DNA of 64,000 nucleotides, from NCBI RefSeq assembly GCF_004331485.1, contig NZ_SJKD01000010.1, positions 186,001 to 250,000 on the forward strand, read 5' to 3'. The DNA comes from Kribbella capetownensis (GTDB taxonomy: Bacteria > Actinomycetota > Actinomycetes > Propionibacteriales > Kribbellaceae). Under the pieces are notes generated by a model, which searched no databases, was not told the DNA's origin, and saw nothing but the letters and a program-made list of their open reading frames with translations. Positions within the stretch are counted from its first letter, which is position 1; each line of letters begins with the position of its first letter. Of this stretch, positions 48,968 to 58,557 are shown one piece after another. The translations under genes and the position numbers were made by a program.

Positions 48968-49816
48968 TCAGCTGAGCGGGAGTGAGACGTCGGCCGAGAT
49001 CCGGGCGAGGTGCACCGTGACGCCCAGTCCGGTGAGCCGCGCGAGTTCGTCCGGATCCGCCGACGGATCGGTGACCAGTACGTCGATCTCCGACGCGTCG
49101 GCGACCTTGGCCACAGTGGTCTGACCGACCTTGGAACCGTCGGCCACCACCATCAGCCGGTGCGCATGGGTCACCATGGCGTGATTCGTGCGGGCCTCGG
49201 TGTGGTCGTGGGTGGTGACGCCGTGGGCGGCGCTGACACCGTCGGCGCCGAGGATGGCCAGGTTGACGTTGATCCCGTTGAACGCGTTCTCCGCCAGGCT
49301 GCCGACCAGTTCGAACGAGCTCGCCCGGATCACCCCACCGGTCATGATCACCTGCAGGTTCGGCCGCGCCGCCACCGCGGCCGCGGTGGTGAGCGCGTTC
49401 GTCACGATGGTCAGCCGCTGCCGGTGACCGAGTTCACGGGCGACCTCGGCAGTCGTCGATCCGCCACCGATCGCCACCGCGAGCGGCCTGTCGGTCGGCA
49501 GCAGCGCAGCAGCCGTGACGGCGATCGCATGCTTGGCCAACGGGGACTTCGTGTCCCGGAGCCGGACCGGCAGTTCAGGACCCGTGTTGGCGCGGGCGCC
49601 GCCGCGGGTCCGGGAGACCAGGCCCTGGTCCTGCAGGTGGGTCATGTCCCGGCGCAGCGTCGCCGGTGACACCTGGAGTTCGCCGCACAGGGCGCCGACG
49701 GACATCGCGCCGCGCGTGGTCAGGAGGTCGAGGATGTCGACCAGCCGTTGGGTACGGCGGGGGGAGGGGGCGGACGGTTGCCAGGAGTGGAGCGCGGGGA
49801 GGGCTGCCGTACTCAT
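48968..49816 (-). CDS. DeoR/GlpR-family transcriptional regulator
   Basis: A 282-residue regulator: N-terminal DeoR helix-turn-helix (MSVGALCGELQVSPATLRRDM) with the following LSRTRGGARA-type wing, and a C-terminal DeoRC sugar-phosphate sensor domain (VAIGGGSTTAEVAREL, IMTGGVIRASSFELVG, ADGSKVGQTTVAKVADASEID). GAGGTG precedes ATG 49816. It lies 97 bp downstream of nagA on the same strand and faces the ABC operon. It probably senses an amino-sugar phosphate and controls one or both operons. Confidence 0.9.
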   Translation of the reverse strand: MSTAALPALHSWQPSAPSPRRTQRLVDILDLLTTRGAMSVGALCGELQVSPATLRRDMTHLQDQGLVSRTRGGARANTGPELPVRLRDTKSPLAKHAIAVTAAALLPTDRPLAVAIGGGSTTAEVARELGHRQRLTIVTNALTTAAAVAARPNLQVIMTGGVIRASSFELVGSLAENAFNGINVNLAILGADGVSAAHGVTTHDHTEARTNHAMVTHAHRLMVVADGSKVGQTTVAKVADASEIDVLVTDPSADPDELARLTGLGVTVHLARISADVSLPLS

Positions 49817-49913
49817 GACGATCACCTCGTTCCGGCCTGGACGGCGGGATGGATCGCCTCAGTGTGAGGGTCTGCGCACGCGCCGTCGCGGTTTCGCTCA
49901 GTCAGGGTGAGCG

Positions 49914-51047
49914 CTAACGATCAATGGGCTTGCCTGCCAGGTAGACGGACCGGACCGTGAGGTCCTCCGAGAGGAGGACCAGGTCGGCGGTTTGGCCGAC
50001 GGCGATGGTGCCGCGGTCGTGCCGGCCGTAGTGGCGGGCGGCGTTGGTGGAGACGAGTGGGGCGGCTTGTGGGGGAGTCAGGTGGAGGAGGCGTACGACG
50101 TTCGCCAGCGCGTCGGAGAGGAAGTGGACCGAGCCGGCCAGGGTGTCGGTGTCGCGGAGTTTGGCGATGCCGTGGTGGACGGTGACGTGGCGGTCGGCGT
50201 ACGAATAGTCGCCGTCGCCGAGGCCGGTCGCGGCCATCGCGTCGGTGACCAGGATCGAGCGGTGCGGGCCTGCGGTTCGGGTCGCGACCGTCAGGGCTTC
50301 GGGGGACAGGTGGGTGCCGTCGGCAATCAGTTCGCAGGCGACTCGGTCGTCGAGGAGGGCGACGCCGACCGGGCCGGGGTGGCGGTGGGTCATGGTGGGC
50401 ATCGCGTTGAAGAGGTGGGTCGCCGTACGGGCGCCGGCGTCGAACGCCTCGCGGGTGTGGGATCCGTCGTCGTCGGTGTGACCTACGGCGAAGGTGAGCT
50501 GCTCGTGGTGGCGGTGGATGAGGTCGATGGCGCCGGGGAGTTCGGGGGCGATGGTCATCGAGACGGCCAGGCCGCCGGCCGCGTCGATCAGGTCGGCGAA
50601 CACTCGCTCGTCGGGGGTGAGGAGGGCGGACTTGGTCTGTGCGCCGCGGCGCTTCGGCGACAGGAACGGGCCTTCGAAGTGGATGCCGCGGATGTTCGGT
50701 GCCTGGTTGGTGGCGACGGCTCGCGCGATGGCGGTGGCGGCGGCGAGCATCCGATCGAGCCGCATGGTGGCGACCGACGCGATCAGCGTGGTGGTGCCAT
50801 GCGCGAGGTGACTGCGGGCCGCTTGGATGACGTCGCCGGGGTTGCCGGAGTACAGGGCAGCTCCGCCACCACCGTGGCAATGCGTGTCGACGAAGCCGGG
50901 CAGCAACCACTGCCCGGCCGCGTCAACAATCTCTTCAGTATTCGGCGGCTCTCCGGGGCCGAGGGCTGTTATGTGGCCGTCGTTCATCTGCAGCCAGCCC
51001 TCGAGGAGGGTTAGCGTGCAGATGCGGGCGTTGGCCACGGTGATCAT
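49914..51047 (-). CDS. nagA: N-acetylglucosamine-6-phosphate deacetylase
   Basis: A 377-residue metal-dependent deacetylase that converts GlcNAc-6-phosphate to glucosamine-6-phosphate and acetate. Metal and active-site motifs are GFVDTHCHGG (His56, His58), HFEGPFLSPKRRGAQ, VGHTDDDG, ATHLFNAM and LVTDAMAATG. It overlaps the GH3 gene by ATGA, placing it in the same operon: the GH3 enzyme releases GlcNAc units, which after phosphorylation are substrates of NagA. The phosphorylating kinase and NagB are not in this window. Confidence 0.92.
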   Translation of the reverse strand: MITVANARICTLTLLEGWLQMNDGHITALGPGEPPNTEEIVDAAGQWLLPGFVDTHCHGGGGAALYSGNPGDVIQAARSHLAHGTTTLIASVATMRLDRMLAAATAIARAVATNQAPNIRGIHFEGPFLSPKRRGAQTKSALLTPDERVFADLIDAAGGLAVSMTIAPELPGAIDLIHRHHEQLTFAVGHTDDDGSHTREAFDAGARTATHLFNAMPTMTHRHPGPVGVALLDDRVACELIADGTHLSPEALTVATRTAGPHRSILVTDAMAATGLGDGDYSYADRHVTVHHGIAKLRDTDTLAGSVHFLSDALANVVRLLHLTPPQAAPLVSTNAARHYGRHDRGTIAVGQTADLVLLSEDLTVRSVYLAGKPIDR

Positions 51048-52513
51048 GAGCCGAGTAACCGCCTAGTGGCTGCCTCGGCGCAGACGCGGGCGCTGCCGAA
51101 GGTTTGGATCCAGCTGGCGAAGCCTGAGTAGTCCGTGCCGGAGACACCCATGTCGACGACGATCATGTCCGGATGCTGACTCTGCAGTTCACCGATCAAC
51201 TTCTCCTGCCAGTCGAACCGATGAGCGCCCCGAACCATCAGCACCACCTGACTGTCCGCGCCGTACTCCGACCGGAACTCACCGACGCCCGCCCGAGCCA
51301 TCCCGGGCCCGTTGTACGTCTGCCCCGACAACCCGATGCTCTCGACAACCTTCCCGGCATCGCGCAGCAGCTTCTCCACACCCCAGCCTGACGAGCCGGC
51401 CGCGGGGGAGTGCGTCGGCTCCAGCCGGATGATCAGTACGGCGTCAGCCCGCAGTACCGGATCCCCATGGGTCACCACCACCTGCTCGGCCAGCCGCTCA
51501 CCGAGGGCGTTGTCCCGCAGCGAGACATCCGCCTTGGGCCGAGTCCCCAGCCGAGCCAGCCGCTCGTTGGCACTCTGCAACCGCTCCAACGGCAGTCGCC
51601 CATTCTCGACGGCTTCGACCAGAGCAGTAGCCGCCACGTCCACGTCGTCGAGGAACGCCCACGATCCAAGGCAGAGCGCGTCGGCTCCGGCCTCGATCGC
51701 CCGTACGGCGGCCTCCGGCAACGGCGCCACGTCGGCGATCCCGTACATCTCCAACGCGTCGGTGATCACCACCCCGTCGTACCCGAGCTCTCCGCGCAGG
51801 ATGTCGGTCAGGAGCACCTTGCTGATCGTCGCCGGTACGTCGTCCAGCTGCGGAACAAGGTCGTGCGACACCATGATGCTGTCCACGCCGGCCTCGATCG
51901 CGGCACGGAACGGGTCGAGATAGCTCGCCAGCAACTCATCCCGAGAGACGTCGACAAGCGGCGTCGCCAGGTGTGCATCGGTCCCGCTCATGCCGTGGCC
52001 CGGGTAGTGCTTGGCACACGCACTGACCCCGGCTGCCTGCATGCCCTCGACCCAGGCGGCAGTGTGCCGACTGACGAGGTCGCGGTCGGCGCCGAAGCAG
52101 CGGATCCCGTTCGGGCTCAGCGGGTTGACGGCCGTGTCGACCGCCGGGGCCAGGTCCCAGTCGACTCCGGCCTCGACGAGCGACAGGCCGATCTGGAACG
52201 CCGCCTGCCGGGTCAGCTCGACATCGTTCAGCTCACCGAGCGCCCGGTTGCCGGGCATCGAGAAGCCGCCGAGGTTCGCCAGCCGGCTGACGTCGCCGCC
52301 TTCCTCGTCGATCGACAGCAGGACGTGGTCACGCAGACCATGCAGTTCGGCGGCCAATCCCTGGAACTGCGAACCGTCGACGATGTCCTTGCCGAAGATC
52401 ACGAAACCGCCGAGGCCGGCCTCGATCCGCGACCCGACCCAGTGGGGGACCTTGGGGCGGCCGAGAGCGGGGAACAGCACACCATGGGCGAGCCGCTTGA
52501 GCTCTGAACTCAC
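51044..52513 (-). CDS. GH3 beta-N-acetylhexosaminidase (NagZ-like)
   Basis: A 489-residue glycoside hydrolase family 3 enzyme. The NagZ catalytic loop is present (KHYPGHGMSGTDAHLATP; Asp179 and His181 correspond to the general acid/base dyad) and the nucleophile Asp252 is in VVITDALEM. A 140-residue C-terminal domain follows, as in actinobacterial hexosaminidases and phosphorylases. No signal peptide, so it acts on imported chitobiose or muropeptide fragments. GTG 52513 is preceded by AGGAGG. Middle of the amino-sugar operon. Confidence 0.9.
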   Translation of the reverse strand: MSSELKRLAHGVLFPALGRPKVPHWVGSRIEAGLGGFVIFGKDIVDGSQFQGLAAELHGLRDHVLLSIDEEGGDVSRLANLGGFSMPGNRALGELNDVELTRQAAFQIGLSLVEAGVDWDLAPAVDTAVNPLSPNGIRCFGADRDLVSRHTAAWVEGMQAAGVSACAKHYPGHGMSGTDAHLATPLVDVSRDELLASYLDPFRAAIEAGVDSIMVSHDLVPQLDDVPATISKVLLTDILRGELGYDGVVITDALEMYGIADVAPLPEAAVRAIEAGADALCLGSWAFLDDVDVAATALVEAVENGRLPLERLQSANERLARLGTRPKADVSLRDNALGERLAEQVVVTHGDPVLRADAVLIIRLEPTHSPAAGSSGWGVEKLLRDAGKVVESIGLSGQTYNGPGMARAGVGEFRSEYGADSQVVLMVRGAHRFDWQEKLIGELQSQHPDMIVVDMGVSGTDYSGFASWIQTFGSARVCAEAATRRLLGS

Positions 52514-52532
52514 GACATCCTCCTGAGGGGAT

Positions 52533-53354
52533 TCATCCTTTGACGGCGCCGCTGGTCATCCCGCCGACCAGCCGGCGCTGGACCAGCAGGAAGACGACCA
52601 GCACCGGGAGCGAGAAGATCGCCGACGCCGCGATGGTGGCGCCGTTGTCGATGCCGTCGGAGGTCTGGAACGAGACCAGCCAGACCGGCAGCGTGTAGTT
52701 GCTCTGCGACTTCAGGAACACGTAGGCGAACAGGTAGTCGTCCCACGCGCTGATGAAGGCGAAGATCGAGGTGGCCACGATGCCCGGGGCGAGCAGCGGC
52801 AGCTGGATGTGCCAGAACGCGCCGAACCGGCCGCAGCCGTCGACCATCGCGGCCTCCTCCAGCTCCAGCGGGATCCCGTGCACGAAGCCGCGCAGGGTCC
52901 AGATGGTGAAGGGCAGGACGAAGGTCATGTAGGTGATGATCAGACCGGGGACGAAGTCGATCGCCCCGACCGAGCGCAGCATCAGGTAGAGCGGGATCAC
53001 CATCGCCGACCCCGGCACCATCTGGACCAGCACGAGCCCGATCAGGAACGCCCGGCGGCCGAGGAACCGGAACCGGGCCAGTGCGATCGAGGCGCCGAGG
53101 GCAACGACCAGTGCGATCAGTACGGTCGACACCGAGACGAGCAACGAGTTGCGGACGTAGTGCAGGAACGAGCCGTGGGTGAGCGCGGTGTGGAAGTTGT
53201 CCAGACTGATCGGCCACGGGATGAACTCCGGCGTCGCCGACAGGATTTTGCCCGGTTGCTTCAGCGCGGTGGCGAACATCCAGTAGACCGGGAAGATCAC
53301 CACCAGCGACACCAGTACGGCGATCGTGTTGGGGACTGCTCGCTTGTTTCTCAT
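52533..53354 (-). CDS. Carbohydrate-type ABC transporter permease (MalG-like), amino-sugar operon
   Basis: A 273-residue six-helix permease with the EAA motif (PLELEEAAMVDGCGRFGAFW) and MalG-like end (RRLVGGMTSGAVKG). Its ATG overlaps the stop of the upstream permease (ATGA). Likely imports GlcNAc oligosaccharides or muropeptides. Confidence 0.92.
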   Translation of the reverse strand: MRNKRAVPNTIAVLVSLVVIFPVYWMFATALKQPGKILSATPEFIPWPISLDNFHTALTHGSFLHYVRNSLLVSVSTVLIALVVALGASIALARFRFLGRRAFLIGLVLVQMVPGSAMVIPLYLMLRSVGAIDFVPGLIITYMTFVLPFTIWTLRGFVHGIPLELEEAAMVDGCGRFGAFWHIQLPLLAPGIVATSIFAFISAWDDYLFAYVFLKSQSNYTLPVWLVSFQTSDGIDNGATIAASAIFSLPVLVVFLLVQRRLVGGMTSGAVKG

Positions 53355-54325
53355 CCGGTGACCTCGCCCTGCGCGAACAGCCGTCGTACGTAGAGCACCG
53401 CCAGGGCGGCGAGCAGGATGACGGTGATGATCGCGATGGCCGCGCCGCCGCCGTAGTCGTTGCGGGTGAAGGCCTCGAGGTACGAGTAGACGCCGAGCGT
53501 CGTCGTACCGCCGTCCGGGCCGCCCTGGGTGAGCACCCAGAACGGTGTGAACGAGTTGACCGACCAGATCACTTCCAGCAGCACGAGTACGGCGAGCACC
53601 GGGCCAAGGATCGGCAGCGTGACATGGCGCGCCATCGACCACCGCCCGGCGCCGTCCAGGCCGGCCGCCTCGTACAGGTCGTCGGGAATCTGGCCCATCG
53701 CGGCGTACAGGGTCAGCGCCACGAACGGCAGTCCCTTCCAGACGATCAGCGCGATGATCAGGAACAGCGCCTGACCCGGCGACCCGAACCAGTCGTGCGC
53801 GGAGAAGTCACCGAAGACCTTGAGCTGTGTGAGCACCCAGTTCAGGACGCCGTACTGCGGCTCGAACAGCCACCGCCAGATCATCGACGCGGACACCATC
53901 GGCATCGCCCAGACCAGCACCAGGCAGACCGACAGCATCACCCGGGCCCAGCTCGAGACCTGGCGCAGCAGCGACGCGAGCAGGAACCCGATCACCATCA
54001 GCGCGGCCACACAAGCCACGCTGACGATCAGCGTGCGGAGCAGGACGGCCCAGAAGTCGCTGTCGCCGAGCACCCGGGTGAAGTTGCCCAGGCCAACGAA
54101 CGGAGCCTCGCCGGTGAACAGCGACCGCGGCCCGAAGTCCTGCACCGACAGCCAGACCAGCCGCACCATCGGGTACCCGAGCACGACCGCGAACGCGAGC
54201 AGGGCCGGCCCGACCAGCCCGTACGGCGTGAAGCGGGCAAGCCGGTTCGTCCGGACCGTCTCGTCGCTGCGTGGTGGCGTCGGCGCGGCGGTTCCCGTCT
54301 CCGGCGCTTGGGTGAGCGAGGTCAT
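53351..54325 (-). CDS. Carbohydrate-type ABC transporter permease (MalF-like), amino-sugar operon
   Basis: A 324-residue permease with a hydrophilic N-terminus and six helices; the EAA motif reads DDLYEAAGLDGAGRWSMARH. It lies 12 bp after the binding-protein gene and overlaps the next permease by 4 bp. Confidence 0.92.
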   Translation of the reverse strand: MTSLTQAPETGTAAPTPPRSDETVRTNRLARFTPYGLVGPALLAFAVVLGYPMVRLVWLSVQDFGPRSLFTGEAPFVGLGNFTRVLGDSDFWAVLLRTLIVSVACVAALMVIGFLLASLLRQVSSWARVMLSVCLVLVWAMPMVSASMIWRWLFEPQYGVLNWVLTQLKVFGDFSAHDWFGSPGQALFLIIALIVWKGLPFVALTLYAAMGQIPDDLYEAAGLDGAGRWSMARHVTLPILGPVLAVLVLLEVIWSVNSFTPFWVLTQGGPDGGTTTLGVYSYLEAFTRNDYGGGAAIAIITVILLAALAVLYVRRLFAQGEVTG

Positions 54326-54337
54326 CAGCCGCTACCG

Positions 54338-55636
54338 TCAGCGCGGACCGGATTGAGCGTTGAACGCTTCGGTCGCGTGTTTGTCGTACTCGCCGGCGGC
54401 ACTGCCGATGTCACTGCCCTTGGCGATCTTGGCGAAGAACTGCTCGTTGTAGCTCTCGGTTTCCAGCGTCGCCTCGCCCGGAGTCGCCGGCAGAGCCTGG
54501 CTGACGGTCGCGGCCTGGGCGCCGAGCTTCAGCACGTCCGGCACGTTCTGGGTCGGCAGGAAGTCGGTGACGACCGGCAACTGGTGGATCGTCTGCGTCA
54601 TCGTCTGCTGGAAGGTCTTGCCGGTGATGATCTTCAGCCAGTCGACCGCCGTCTCCTTGTTCGGGCTGTTCTGGGCGATGCCGATGGTGGAGCCGGCCAC
54701 GATCACCGGCAGCGGCGCACCCGCCTCGTAGCCGGGCATGATGAAGTAGCCGGCGTCCGCGGCGGCCTTGGCGTTGATCTCCTTCACCGCGCCCGGCTCC
54801 CACGCCTTCACGTAGATCATCGCCGCCTTCTGGTCGGCGAAGATCTGGTCCTGATCCGGACTGTCGGTGTTCGCGCCGATCGAGGACGGTGTCGAGCAGG
54901 CGTTCTGGAACTTCTTCCACTCCGCCAGACCGGCCTGGTTCTCGGCGCTGCTCATCGTCGCGGTCCACTTGCCGTTGTCCTCGGTGGCGATCTTGCCGCC
55001 CTTGCCGAACAGGAACGGCATCCCGGCGAACCAGTACTGGCCGGGCATGTAGAACGCCGAGAAGTTGGGGATCGAGGTGTGCGCCTTGGCCAGCGTCGCG
55101 CAGTCCGCGACCAGCTCGTCAAGGGTGACCGGTGGCTTGGCGATGCCCGCCGCGGCAAACATCTTCTTGCTGTACATGACCACCTTCGTCCCGCCGTACA
55201 GCGGAGCGGCGTACAGCTTGTCCTGGTACGTCGACGGCCCGGCGAGACCGGCCAGCCACTTGTCGGACGACTCGAAGCCGGCCTTGTCGGCGGTCAGCTC
55301 GGCCAACGCGCCCGAGGCCGTCAGCATCGGCGTCTGCGTGTTGCCCATCTCGACGATGTCCGGCGGATTGTCCGAGGCGAGCGCGGTGGTCAGCTTCGTG
55401 ACGATGTTGTCCCACTGCTGCACCTCGACCTTGACCTGTACGTCGGGGTGCTTCTGGTGGAACTGCTTGGTCACGTCGTCGATGATCTTGTTGTCACCCG
55501 GGCCGCCGGTCATCATCCAGACCGTCAGCTTGTTGGTCGGTGCTGCTGTGCTCGAGTCGGCCCCGCCGCAGGCGGCCAGGCTGACGAAGGCGGCCGAGAT
55601 CGACGCGATGACACCCAACGTCGTCCAACGTTTCAT
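54338..55636 (-). CDS. ABC transporter sugar-binding lipoprotein, amino-sugar operon
   Basis: A 432-residue lipoprotein: signal peptide with lipobox LAAC (Cys23), then a family-1 solute-binding fold (KLTVWMMTGGPGDNKIIDDV, LYAAPLYGGTKVVMYSKKMF, GAPLPVIVAGSTIGIAQNSPN). ATG overlaps the ROK stop by ATGA. The operon content suggests amino-sugar oligosaccharides as ligand. Confidence 0.92.
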   Translation of the reverse strand: MKRWTTLGVIASISAAFVSLAACGGADSSTAAPTNKLTVWMMTGGPGDNKIIDDVTKQFHQKHPDVQVKVEVQQWDNIVTKLTTALASDNPPDIVEMGNTQTPMLTASGALAELTADKAGFESSDKWLAGLAGPSTYQDKLYAAPLYGGTKVVMYSKKMFAAAGIAKPPVTLDELVADCATLAKAHTSIPNFSAFYMPGQYWFAGMPFLFGKGGKIATEDNGKWTATMSSAENQAGLAEWKKFQNACSTPSSIGANTDSPDQDQIFADQKAAMIYVKAWEPGAVKEINAKAAADAGYFIMPGYEAGAPLPVIVAGSTIGIAQNSPNKETAVDWLKIITGKTFQQTMTQTIHQLPVVTDFLPTQNVPDVLKLGAQAATVSQALPATPGEATLETESYNEQFFAKIAKGSDIGSAAGEYDKHATEAFNAQSGPR

Positions 55637-56859
55637 GCCGGTTCCTCTTTCGCTGATTGGTCGACAGCGCAGCCGTCCAGCTGGGCGACGACACCGGGGG
55701 CGGACGTGGTGATCGAGGCGACCTGATGGCGCGCCACCCCGATCGCGGTGTAGTAACCGCTCAGTGCTGCGGCCATCGCACCCAGCAGGCCGCCGGACTC
55801 GCCGAGCACGGATCGGTGCAGATCGCTGTGCACACCGACGGTCTCGTACGTCTCGGCGCTCACCGTCTCCAGCACGGAGTCGCTGAACGCCCCGGAGAAG
55901 CCGCCGGTGAAGACCACCGTGCTCGGCTCGTAGGCCAAAGCGACGATCGACACCAGGTGCAGCAGCGCCTCGTGGATCTCGTCGACGAGGCCGCCGAAAC
56001 GGTCCGGGTCGGCGAACACATCGTTGGCCGAGCCGAGCTGATGCCCGGCCGCCTGCGCGAGCGAGAGTAGTCCCGCACCGGACAGCAGGTCCCGCAGGCG
56101 TTCCTTGCGCCCGGGCAACCGCAGCCGGCCGAACTCGCCGAGCAGACCCTCGGGCCCGGCCAGCACCTGCCGGTTGATGGCGACCGCCGAGCCGAGACCG
56201 GTGCCCAGGCTGAACAAGACAACGGTCTCGTCCCTGGGTAGGTCGCCGTAGTGCAGCTCACCCAGCAGGGCCAGGTTGGAGTCGTTGTCGATGATCGTCG
56301 GTACGCCGAGCTCGGCGCTGACGGTCTCGACGAAGGTGGTGCCGAGGATCTGCGGCAGGTTGAACGCGCCGACCACCCGGTCCTTGCTTGAGGCAACCAC
56401 ACCGGGCAGGCCGATCGCGACCGACGTCAGCGGTACGCCGTCGCCGTACCGCTCGACCAGACCGAGCACCCGGGCCGCGATCCACGACGCCAGCTCGGCG
56501 GTGCCCAGGTCCCGCGGTGTCTCGTCCCGGCAGCGGATGATCGCCGAACCGATCCCGTCCGCGATCACCATCCGGCAGTACGTGCCGCCGAGATCGATCC
56601 CGCAGACCAGCCCGGACCGCGGGTTGAATCCGAGCGCGGCAGCCTGCCGGCCCGGACCTTCCCGGACGATCTTGTGCTGCTCCAGGGCCAGCCCGTCGGC
56701 GAGCAGGTCGTCCACGATCCGGGCCACCGTCGCCCAGCTCAGTCCGGTCTGCTCGACCAGTTGCTTCCGGTCGATCCCGGCACCCGACAGCAGCGCGGCA
56801 ATGATCGCCCCGCGGTTCGCCGTCCGGGTCCCGGCACTGCCTCGCACCAGCTTCGTCAT
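55633..56859 (-). CDS. ROK-family transcriptional regulator (NagC/Mlc type)
   Basis: A 408-residue regulator with an N-terminal winged helix-turn-helix (GAGIDRKQLVEQTGLSWATV) and a ROK sugar-kinase-like domain (GIDLGGTYCRMVIADG, GLPGVVASSKD, IDNDSNLALLGE). The ROK CxCGxxGCxE zinc motif is not conserved (GEFGRLRLPGRKE), as in divergent regulators. It begins the amino-sugar operon and a TATTC-N7-GAATA palindrome touches its start, so it probably represses its own operon until a GlcNAc derivative binds. Confidence 0.9.
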   Translation of the reverse strand: MTKLVRGSAGTRTANRGAIIAALLSGAGIDRKQLVEQTGLSWATVARIVDDLLADGLALEQHKIVREGPGRQAAALGFNPRSGLVCGIDLGGTYCRMVIADGIGSAIIRCRDETPRDLGTAELASWIAARVLGLVERYGDGVPLTSVAIGLPGVVASSKDRVVGAFNLPQILGTTFVETVSAELGVPTIIDNDSNLALLGELHYGDLPRDETVVLFSLGTGLGSAVAINRQVLAGPEGLLGEFGRLRLPGRKERLRDLLSGAGLLSLAQAAGHQLGSANDVFADPDRFGGLVDEIHEALLHLVSIVALAYEPSTVVFTGGFSGAFSDSVLETVSAETYETVGVHSDLHRSVLGESGGLLGAMAAALSGYYTAIGVARHQVASITTSAPGVVAQLDGCAVDQSAKEEPA

Positions 56860-56860
56860 T

Positions 56861-56877
56861 TATTCTCACGGTGAATA
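56861..56877. promoter_or_regulatory. ROK operator at the start of the amino-sugar operon
   Basis: TATTCTCACGGTGAATA has 5-bp arms (TATTC/GAATA) extended by partial symmetry, one base upstream of the ROK ATG. NagC/Mlc-type proteins bind AT-rich palindromes of this shape (TTATTT...AAATAA core), which supports autoregulation. Confidence 0.6.
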
Positions 56878-57035
56878 GAATTAGTTGAGCTGAGACAGTA
56901 ATCCCGCGATGTGGTCCGTGTCCAGGGGTAACCGCAGCTCTACCCGACGTGAGCACGCGTCGTACCGCCGGCCGCCCATGGTTGACCGCGGCCGCGCGGG
57001 AGGGGACGTCCGGACTAGGCCGTGTCTGGCACGGC

Positions 57036-58382
57036 CTAGTTGCCGGGGGTCGGCGAGTCGTCGGCCGGTTCGGTGGCGGGGGCCGTGACGACGCGGTTCC
57101 GGCCGGCCTGCTTGGCCACGTAGGTGGCGGTGTCGGCGGCGAGGATGAGTTCCTCGAGGGTCGTTCCGCAGGTGGGGTACGTCGCGGTGCCGACGGAGCA
57201 GGTGAGGCCGTCGAGAGCGGTCTGGCCCCGGGGTGTGGTGATGGTGACCGTCAGGGCCTCGATGCGGTGCCGGATGCGTTCTCCGGTCGCGGTGGTGTCC
57301 TTCGGGTCGGTGTTGGGCAGCAGTACGGCGAACTCCTCGCCGCCGAACCGGCCGACCAGGTCGTCGGTCCGCACTTCACGGCGCAGTTCGTCGGCGATCG
57401 CCTTCAGGACCTGGTCGCCGGCCGGATGTCCGTTCGTGTCGTTGACCGTCTTGAAGTGGTCCAGATCCAGGAACACGATCCCGAGCGACGTCTGGGTCCG
57501 CGCCGCCCGTGCGAGTTCCTTCCCGGCCATCTCGTGCCAGAAGACGCTGTTGGCCAGGCCGGTCTGTGGGTCGGTGCGCGCCGCGGTCTGGAACTGACCG
57601 ACGAGCAGCGCCCGGTGCAGACCGAGAATGGTCAGGAGCAGGACGACGACCGTCCACGGCTCATGCCGGAGCAGGCTGGCTGTGGCAACGCCCAGTCCAA
57701 GGGATCCGGCGACGATCAGCTGATCGCTGAGTCGGCCGAGCGCCTTCTGGGCGGTGGAGTCCGGGTTGGACAGCAGGACCGCACCGACGACGAGCGCGTA
57801 GTTCACGAACCAGTACGCGAGCCCGGCGACGGTGACGGCGACGAGGCCGAGCGGCCCGGGCGGATAGCCCGGGTACGTGTCGGGGGAGAGCGAGACCAGG
57901 GAGACCGCAGCGGCCGCGCCGGCCAGGACGATGGTGGCGGCGGAGAAGAACCACCGGTAGGAGGTGACCCGGCGGAGCCGGAACCACGAATGGGTGTAGG
58001 TGAGCGCGATCAGCGCGAACGCCAGCGGCGGAGGCAGGACCAGGACCCCGGCGAACGTCCACATGCCCTTGAGGTTCACGTACGGAACGCCCTCGGCGGC
58101 GACCTCACGGAGGCGCTCGATGCCGCGGGCTGCCTCGATGTGGATGGCGGATCCGATCGCGAGCATGCCGAGCCAGACCCAGTCCTGGACCCGGATGTCG
58201 ATGGCACGGACAGTAGCGATCAGCAGGACGAACGCGCTCAGGTCGACGGCCAGGACATAGCCGATGACTACCGGCGGTGCGGACCACAGTCCCCAGCGGC
58301 TGGGACGCCACGCGCCCGGGCGTTCGGTATCGGTTCGGCGGCGATGCCGTCGCCGAAATCGCCAATGCCGGATACTCGACAT
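57036..58382 (-). CDS. Membrane-bound diguanylate cyclase (GGDEF)
   Basis: A 448-residue protein: about eight membrane helices (30-270) forming a possible sensor, then a GGDEF domain (about 280-430) with RTDPQTGLANS, the active-site motif GGEEF and no EAL domain. It makes cyclic di-GMP. There is no RxxD inhibitory site visible right before GGEEF (sequence DDLVGRFGGEEF has RTDD four to eight residues upstream, which could serve). ATG 58382 follows a GGGGGA. In Streptomyces relatives such proteins control development. Confidence 0.88.
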   Translation of the reverse strand: MSSIRHWRFRRRHRRRTDTERPGAWRPSRWGLWSAPPVVIGYVLAVDLSAFVLLIATVRAIDIRVQDWVWLGMLAIGSAIHIEAARGIERLREVAAEGVPYVNLKGMWTFAGVLVLPPPLAFALIALTYTHSWFRLRRVTSYRWFFSAATIVLAGAAAAVSLVSLSPDTYPGYPPGPLGLVAVTVAGLAYWFVNYALVVGAVLLSNPDSTAQKALGRLSDQLIVAGSLGLGVATASLLRHEPWTVVVLLLTILGLHRALLVGQFQTAARTDPQTGLANSVFWHEMAGKELARAARTQTSLGIVFLDLDHFKTVNDTNGHPAGDQVLKAIADELRREVRTDDLVGRFGGEEFAVLLPNTDPKDTTATGERIRHRIEALTVTITTPRGQTALDGLTCSVGTATYPTCGTTLEELILAADTATYVAKQAGRNRVVTAPATEPADDSPTPGN

Positions 58383-58557
58383 GAATCGGTCCCCCACAAG
58401 CCTCACTCGTCCACGGACCAGGGTAGCCGCGAAATCACCCAACGTCACTGCCTCAGGCTGACCGGCCGGCGGACGATCCGGATGCCGGGAGGAGGTGTGT
58501 CGCCATGCGCAACAACGACTGGCACTGAGCCACACTGCCCTGCCCCGACAACCCTAT

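Noticed and set aside
53624..55726. Long plus-strand open frame (700 codons)
   Set aside because: Shadow of the permease and binding-protein genes on the minus strand, which have clear family motifs.
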